This document shows, piece after piece, positions 61,201-64,000 of a stretch of 64,000 nt of DNA. The stretch covers positions 8,015,848 through 8,079,847 of the forward strand of contig WARS01000016.1 of the NCBI GenBank assembly GCA_008933995.1. Direction: 5' to 3'. Within the stretch, counting starts at the first letter, position 1. The number at the start of each line of letters is the position of its first letter. The DNA is from Datnioides undecimradiatus (Eukaryota; Chordata; Actinopteri; Lobotiformes; Datnioididae). The notes under the pieces are model-generated. The model was not told where the DNA came from. It saw only the letters and a list, made by a program, of their open reading frames with translations, and made no database searches. A program made the position numbers and the translations under genes.

Positions 61201-64000
61201 TTGTTTGAAGAGCTTGTGTAAAATATGCATTCTAATCTACTCTTTTAACGTCCATTAACTTTAGTTTTTCCATGACAAACACTTCCCTTACTATACCCAT
61301 CTGTACTGCAGTCAGCACTATGTTATTAAAGGTGCAACATGTTGTTGTCCTATTTCTCTTAAGGTTTGACATATATCCTCCCAAAGTATATTATTCTTTT
61401 CGCATGGCCAGAGGATGAGTAAATGTTTAGCTTTCGTGTGCCTGCACAGTCTCCAGCACTGCTCATTAACAGTAATTTGCTTTCATTAATATGGTGCTCT
61501 TAGAATCTCATCTCCCAAAACCAATCCTCCTCCTTTATTTCTACATTTCAATTTTGATTGATTCTTGCTGGATAGACCTTGTTTTAGTTCCTTTACACGA
61601 CGTCCCACTGAAATAAATCATTGTTGTTAAGATCAAATTCCCTCTTCAATTCATTAATTCTCTTTATCCTCTGATATTATATACGCTTTTATATTAATCA
61701 ACCTTGCATTCAAGTGCAAAGAGCTGTTATACTATTGATTTTTCCAATGATTTGTGATGCAGGTGCACAAATTCTTGGATAAGAACTTCGACATGGTCCG
61801 TCAGGATGTTTTAGACCTCTTCATCCAAAGCAAGAACAGAGTGAGATGTGCAATTATTGTTCTTTCCTGTGACTTTCTCCCTTGCTGATCCAACATTTAC
61901 AGTATTGCTCGTTCTCTATTCCCCAAGTAAGCGTACACAGTGATCTTCAATTACATCTAAATATCATGATTGTCACTCATCATCTTTATTGCAGTGGTGT
62001 GGCACATGACAATCATGTGTTTTGACTTTTGCTTTTAACTTTGCAAGTGGGAAATATACAAGTACCCATTATGTAATTATTGTTTTAAGGCAAGAACAAA
62101 TATTAAGTGACAGTAAGTTGAACTAGTGACAAATAATGTTGTAATGAAAATCAATGATGAATTCTCTACACATACCAGCTACAAATATTATCCACCTATT
62201 ATATGACAAGATACTCAGGACTGACTGTTCCAACTTTGGCTTACCTTTTTGTCTTCTGTGCGGTGCTGTGTGTGTGTATACAGATGGTATCCAGCCTCTT
62301 CTTAAAGTACTCAGAGTCTGTGTCACAGCAGCGGTCTAATGTGCAGCGCAGCAGCATGGCTCGTCGTTATCAGGCAAACACAGTCAGCGCAAAATTCCAG
62401 AGTAGCCTGCAGGAGCTGCTGGAGAAGATGGAAAGGTTTGAGTAAAACAATGCTTGTTTAACCTTTAAAACAACAGTGAAACCTCTGACACACCTTTATA
62501 ACACCAGTGGAAAACGGCCTAGTTGTGTTGTATATGTCACTGGATTGAATGAATTGTTACATCCATATTATTTGAATGTCCAAATAGAGAAGGTTGACGC
62601 AAAATAATGATGAGTCACACAGTAATTCACTGTGTGGGTGTGCAAAACTGACTGTGAGATCCTGGAATATATAGACTGTCTGTATGATGTGGGGACTGAG
62701 TGAAAGAGGAAGTGACACATACTGTTTTATGGCCTTGTGCCGAGATAGACAGCTCAGAGCTGTTTGTTTTATATTGGTTAGTACTGATCAGAGATCTGTT
62801 CTAACACCTTTTATGTCCCCAGCGTCAGTGTTTGTAGGAGCCATTTATTGCGGGGAGATGAATTTTATTTGCTTAATTTGAGCTCAGTCATATCTCTTCT
62901 AGATGAAAGCTAAGGCCTCTGGAGAAATCTCAGTCAGTAAAATGCCCTGCGCTATAGATTTTTACTACAAAACGAGTTTTCTTTAGCTTCATTTTAACAG
63001 TTGACTGCCTTGTGTCTTGTATGAAGCCTTCATTAGATCATACATTCATTCATCCATCCATTCATTCTCATCTATCTGTGACAGGTGTAATCCTTATTTT
63101 GTGCGATGCATCAAGCCAAACCATCTTAAGGTATATTTCAAAGTTGGATGATGTGTGCAGGTTTGCAGTGTTTTTTTGTTTTTTGTTTTTTTCTAATGAA
63201 TACGTATTCCTAGCTTGCGTGTATTAAATGCGTATGCGTCTATGTCTTTTGCAGGAGCCAGGGGTGTTTGACGTGGAGCTGGTCAACACTCAGCTGCATT
63301 ACTCTGGTATTATGGAGACCATCCATATCAGGAAGGAGGGTTATCCAATCAGATTTCACTTTCATACCTTCCTATCGAGGTTGGTTACCTTCTATCAAAG
63401 ATTACATTAAGCATATCTGAGGAGAAATGAAGACTCTCATTGAACCATCTATGCTAAAATATAGTTCCGTTGCTCTGTAGCTCCTCCTCTCGCCATTCAC
63501 CACATTCAGCTCGTGAAAAATGGCTCAAATTGTTGGCTTTTTCTGGCAAGAGTACAGTTCACACATACACATTTCTTCATGCTGAAATGGCCATCTGGCA
63601 CATGCCAGCTCTTGCAGTAGGAAACCAATTGATCTCACAGCACCTCTGACTGCTGTCTGCCAAAATGGTCATTCACAGTTAATTAGATTCACACTAAAAC
63701 TACTAAATACAAGCAAATACTCAGCTACCAAAACTGAGAATACTCAGAATAAACTAACCTTACCCAATTAGCTTCACACCAGGTCTATCAGACTCACAGC
63801 CAAAATAAAAAGACTTCACACAGAGTTAAAATGCATGTTGCAGCTTTGGACTTTTGGACTGCTTTGCGCTCACATTTACTTAAGAATTCATGTTGGATTT
63901 TCATCCTCAATTTGTGTGTGTGGCATGCACTATACATGCACACAGGTATAAAGCCCTGCTCTGCCTGAAGGATCTTCCACCTGCAGACGGAGAAAACTGT
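44186..64000 (+). CDS. myo15a: Unconventional myosin XV (myosin-XVa), 5' 28 coding exons, partial
   Basis: Myosin XVa is an actin motor that carries whirlin and EPS8 to stereocilia tips and is required for hair-bundle growth. Twenty-eight exons join in one frame (8,082 bases, 2,694 residues), every junction being GT..AG and phase-consistent. Residues 1 to about 2053 form an N-terminal extension; mammals have about 1,200. The motor starts at GMEDMTQL (2054) and carries the P-loop GESGSGKT (2146-2153), switch I NDNSSRFG (2196-2203), switch II DIYGFE (2419-2424) and an acidic TEDS-site residue, E2368. It is cut by the window edge before the converter, so IQ motifs, MyTH4, SH3 and FERM domains lie outside. 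MYO15A rather than MYO15B is supported by the extension's shared SR-L/F motifs, NWLTKRFL and [12 protein letters not shown], all recalled from human MYO15A. The start ATG follows an in-frame leader without other good starts. Whether this is teleost copy a or b cannot be told. Confidence 0.95.
44270..44374 (+). repeat. myo15a: 21-bp tandem repeat coding KDDKK units
   Basis: Five consecutive 21-bp units (GGAAAGGATGATAAGAAGGG-like) encode 7-residue Lys/Asp-rich repeats in the head of the myosin XV extension. Copy number is likely to vary by slippage. Confidence 0.85.
46532..46747 (+). repeat. myo15a: 36-bp tandem repeat coding a Met/Gln/Pro 12-mer
   Basis: Six 36-bp units encode variants of [12 protein letters not shown]. 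The central four are nearly identical at DNA level and the outer ones are more diverged, indicating recent unequal expansion. The array ends shortly before the exon 1 donor. Confidence 0.9.
47170..49419 (+). CDS. myo15a: myo15a coding exon 2 (residues 861-1610)
   Basis: The acceptor is TTCTTGCAG at 47161-47169. Residues about 880-1250 are Ser/Pro/Arg-rich (SPSP, RRSPSP and similar). From about 1279 the exon holds the first nine LPDG-type repeats, in an early variant with SPY spacers. The donor AGG|GTTGGT is weak and competes with GTAAAA four bases downstream, whose use would shift the frame. Phase 0 is required by exon 3. Confidence 0.9.
49559..49678 (+). CDS. myo15a: myo15a coding exon 3 (residues 1611-1650)
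   Basis: It has 40 codons and is phase 0 on both sides. It encodes one LPDG repeat, from [13 protein letters not shown] to TIVDPRQQ. The acceptor is CTCTCAG and the donor is CAA|GTAACC. The flanking introns are 139 and 149 bp. Confidence 0.85.
49828..50145 (+). CDS. myo15a: myo15a coding exon 4 (residues 1651-1756)
   Basis: It has 106 codons and is phase 0 on both sides. It encodes three full repeats plus the first residues of the next, ending SPNLAK. The acceptor is AATTTAG and the donor is AAG|GTGAGC. Confidence 0.88.
50370..50567 (+). CDS. myo15a: myo15a coding exon 5 (residues 1757-1822)
   Basis: It has 66 codons and is phase 0 on both sides. It begins [17 protein letters not shown] and ends TPDLSK, so its boundaries fall at the same point of the repeat unit as those of the neighbouring exons. 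The acceptor is CTTAG and the donor is AAA|GTATGT. Confidence 0.88.
50742..50983 (+). CDS. myo15a: myo15a coding exon 6 (residues 1823-1903)
   Basis: It contains two and a half diverged repeats ([17 protein letters not shown], then AALRQNQAM, then [14 protein letters not shown]). It ends inside an Arg codon (AG|G). The donor is CAG|GTAGGG. A 537-bp intron follows with nothing recognisable in it. Confidence 0.88.
51521..51914 (+). CDS. myo15a: myo15a coding exon 7 (residues 1903-2034)
   Basis: It begins [10 protein letters not shown] and includes the last repeat-like unit ([18 protein letters not shown]), followed by a unique Gly/Trp-containing segment leading to the motor. The acceptor is CCCCACAG and the donor is AAG|GTAGTT. 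The 379-bp intron downstream is dominated at its 3' end by a TG tract. Confidence 0.88.
52237..52284 (+). repeat. myo15a: (TG)24 tract abutting the exon 8 acceptor
   Basis: Twenty-four uninterrupted TG units end nine bases before exon 8, leaving CGTGCCCAG as the only spacer. There is no conventional pyrimidine tract between the repeat and the AG. Confidence 0.97.
52294..52376 (+). CDS. myo15a: myo15a coding exon 8 (residues 2035-2062), start of motor
   Basis: It encodes [20 protein letters not shown] and then MEDMTQLP, which aligns with human GVEDMTQLEDL at the motor boundary. It has 83 bp, phase 0 in and phase 2 out, so skipping it would shift the frame. The donor is CC|GTAAGC. A 473-bp intron follows. 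Confidence 0.9.
52850..52913 (+). CDS. myo15a: myo15a coding exon 9 (residues 2062-2083)
   Basis: It encodes [21 protein letters not shown], the myosin head N-terminal segment. The acceptor is ATTTCAG and the donor is TAT|GTATGC. Confidence 0.92.
53038..53147 (+). CDS. myo15a: myo15a coding exon 10 (residues 2084-2120)
   Basis: It encodes [14 protein letters not shown] and the following loop to DNPP, a hallmark myosin head strand. The donor is CC|GTAAGA. The 1,629-bp intron that follows is AT-rich and holds no exon I can recognise. Confidence 0.95.
54777..54851 (+). CDS. myo15a: myo15a coding exon 11 (residues 2120-2145)
   Basis: It encodes [20 protein letters not shown] and CIVIS, leading directly into the P-loop. 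The acceptor is GTTGCAG and the donor is AG|GTAAAT. Confidence 0.95.
55028..55118 (+). CDS. myo15a: myo15a coding exon 12 (residues 2145-2175), P-loop
   Basis: It encodes [19 protein letters not shown], the ATP phosphate-binding loop, and ends at NVTQQ. The acceptor is TTGCAG and the donor is CAG|GTAGAT. Confidence 0.97.
55245..55250 (+). CDS. myo15a: myo15a coding exon 13: 6-base microexon (residues 2176-2177, Ile-Glu)
   Basis: CCTATCAG|ATAGAG|GTAAGG is an acceptor, two codons and a strong donor. The two residues fill exactly the gap between exon 12 (..TQQ) and exon 14 (ILEATPLL..). Human myosin XVa reads [12 protein letters not shown] at this place. The introns on either side are 126 and 94 bp. 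Confidence 0.85.
55345..55448 (+). CDS. myo15a: myo15a coding exon 14 (residues 2178-2212), switch I
   Basis: It encodes [20 protein letters not shown] and [15 protein letters not shown]. Switch I NDNSSRFG contacts the nucleotide. The donor is GA|GTGAGT. A 726-bp intron without recognisable content follows. Confidence 0.96.
56175..56238 (+). CDS. myo15a: myo15a coding exon 15 (residues 2212-2233)
   Basis: It encodes [20 protein letters not shown] and Q. The acceptor TTACAAG is followed by G, which completes a Glu codon. The donor is CAG|GTGAAA, and a 330-bp intron follows. Confidence 0.94.
56569..56682 (+). CDS. myo15a: myo15a coding exon 16 (residues 2234-2271)
   Basis: It encodes [20 protein letters not shown] through ETYYYLNQ, the conserved myosin ERNYHIFY block. 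The donor is CAG|GTGCTC. The 1,205-bp intron that follows has no recognisable content. Confidence 0.95.
57888..58049 (+). CDS. myo15a: myo15a coding exon 17 (residues 2272-2325)
   Basis: It encodes [19 protein letters not shown] through [15 protein letters not shown], the upper 50-kDa region. The acceptor is GTGCAG and the donor is CAG|GTCTCT. Confidence 0.94.
58214..58327 (+). CDS. myo15a: myo15a coding exon 18 (residues 2326-2363)
   Basis: It encodes [18 protein letters not shown] through [10 protein letters not shown], collinear with human [13 protein letters not shown]. The donor is ACA|GTGAGC. The 954-bp intron that follows contains a tRNA-derived SINE remnant. Confidence 0.94.
58578..58695 (-). 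mobile_element. Degenerate tRNA-derived SINE remnant in myo15a intron 18
   Basis: On the minus strand the order is GCTGTGCCCCAGGAGG (decayed tRNA box A region, normally GGCTCAGGAGGTAGAG), a box-B-like GGCGGTTTCAATATCC (normally GGTTCGATCCC), then CCTTGGGTAACACACTGAACCC. This is the standard layout of a widespread teleost tRNA-like SINE. It is mutated and lacks a clear tail. Confidence 0.65.
59282..59340 (+). CDS. myo15a: myo15a coding exon 19 (residues 2364-2383)
   Basis: It encodes [21 protein letters not shown]2368 (of REK) lies 16 residues before the DAIAK motif, the TEDS position in the cardiomyopathy loop, where an acid makes the motor independent of head phosphorylation in other myosins. 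The donor is AG|GTAAGT. Confidence 0.94.
59664..59787 (+). CDS. myo15a: myo15a coding exon 20 (residues 2383-2424), switch II
   Basis: It encodes [20 protein letters not shown] through [14 protein letters not shown] is switch II. The acceptor is TTCATAG and the donor is GAG|GTCAAG. Confidence 0.96.
59891..59986 (+). CDS. myo15a: myo15a coding exon 21 (residues 2425-2456), relay helix
   Basis: It encodes [20 protein letters not shown] and [12 protein letters not shown], the relay helix. The donor is CAG|GTCAGG. Confidence 0.95.
60243..60374 (+). CDS. myo15a: myo15a coding exon 22 (residues 2457-2500)
   Basis: It encodes [19 protein letters not shown] through [12 protein letters not shown]. 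The acceptor GTGTAG lacks a strong pyrimidine tract. The donor is CAG|GTGCAT. The 665-bp intron that follows is empty as far as I can see. Confidence 0.94.
61040..61165 (+). CDS. myo15a: myo15a coding exon 23 (residues 2501-2542)
   Basis: It encodes [20 protein letters not shown] and then [19 protein letters not shown] to VTYQ, the typical HYAGKVTY strand. The donor is CAG|GTGCAT. The 597-bp intron that follows has no features. Confidence 0.95.
61763..61840 (+). CDS. myo15a: myo15a coding exon 24 (residues 2543-2568)
   Basis: It encodes [20 protein letters not shown] and IQSKNR. The acceptor is GATGCAG and the donor is AGA|GTGAGA. A 443-bp intron follows. Confidence 0.94.
62284..62435 (+). 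CDS. myo15a: myo15a coding exon 25 (residues 2569-2619), loop 2 region
   Basis: It encodes [20 protein letters not shown] through [19 protein letters not shown]; the variable Arg/Ser part corresponds to actin-binding loop 2. The donor AG|GTTTGA is weak. A 649-bp intron follows. Confidence 0.92.
63085..63130 (+). CDS. myo15a: myo15a coding exon 26 (residues 2619-2634)
   Basis: It encodes [15 protein letters not shown], the strongly conserved myosin FVRCIKPN motif. The acceptor is TGACAG and the donor is AAG|GTATAT. Confidence 0.95.
63255..63379 (+). CDS. myo15a: myo15a coding exon 27 (residues 2635-2676)
   Basis: It encodes [20 protein letters not shown] through [18 protein letters not shown]. 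The donor AG|GTTGGT is the same weak hexamer used after exon 2. A 566-bp intron follows. Confidence 0.94.
63946..64000 (+). CDS. myo15a: myo15a coding exon 28, cut by the window edge (residues 2676-2694)
   Basis: It encodes [18 protein letters not shown], collinear with human YCCLVALKHDLPANGDMC. The acceptor is GCACACAG at 63938-63945. The exon is still open at position 64000. Confidence 0.92.

Noticed and set aside
1-64000. CRISPR arrays, operons, tRNA or rRNA genes, bacterial or phage systems
   Set aside because: Direct repeats present are microsatellites, coding minisatellites or transposon relics. The window is vertebrate nuclear DNA and no RNA gene with intact A/B boxes was seen.

Overview
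The window is vertebrate nuclear DNA, most likely from a spiny-rayed (percomorph) teleost fish. The evidence is exon/intron genes with GT..AG splice sites, short introns, abundant CA/TG, TC and tetranucleotide microsatellites, and degenerate copies of dispersed repeats I recognise from teleost genomes. Two protein-coding genes can be supported. They lie head to head (transcribed away from each other), and both run off the window. Almost every long open frame elsewhere is a chance or antisense frame.

Left arm (about 1-25.6 kb, minus strand): the 5' part of an NMDA-receptor GluN2 gene, best matched to the GluN2A type (grin2a). Two adjacent coding exons (4378-4599 and 4135-4293) encode the signal peptide and the first part of the extracellular amino-terminal domain. 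They are separated by an unusually small 84-bp intron. Upstream, about 19 kb of intron leads to a CpG-rich block at about 23.5-26.1 kb. That block carries minus-strand splice donors and is the probable promoter and untranslated first exon(s). Downstream, the gene continues beyond position 1.

Middle (about 26.1-40.3 kb): no gene I can support. It holds microsatellites, a MITE-like teleost repeat, a duplicated LTR-like segment and two short exon-like frames that I flag but do not call.

Right arm (about 40.3-64 kb, plus strand): a CpG-richer block with a strong splice donor (probable myo15a leader), a probable 5'UTR exon, then 28 coding exons of an unconventional myosin XV (myo15a). I could join all 28 in a single open frame: 8,082 coding bases, 2,694 codons, ending at the window edge inside the motor domain. 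The first seven exons encode a very long N-terminal extension of about 2,050 residues. It contains a Lys/Glu/Asp-rich head, three copies of a T/M-S-R-[LMF]-[FM] motif shared with mammalian MYO15A, a Gly/Tyr/Asp-rich segment, a Met/Gln tandem repeat, an Arg/Ser/Pro-rich segment, and about 19 copies of a 30-36-residue repeat built around 'ALQNxxLRxASYxLPDG'. The motor domain follows (P-loop, switch I and switch II all present). It includes a 6-base microexon, and its first exon has an acceptor that abuts a 48-bp pure TG tract.

The most novel features are the LPDG repeat array, its modular phase-0 exons, and the TG-tract splice acceptor. The two genes are neighbours rather than partners: GluN2 is a synaptic glutamate-receptor subunit, and myosin XV builds hair-cell stereocilia. 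All paralogue and function statements rest on family knowledge recalled from memory, not on a database search.
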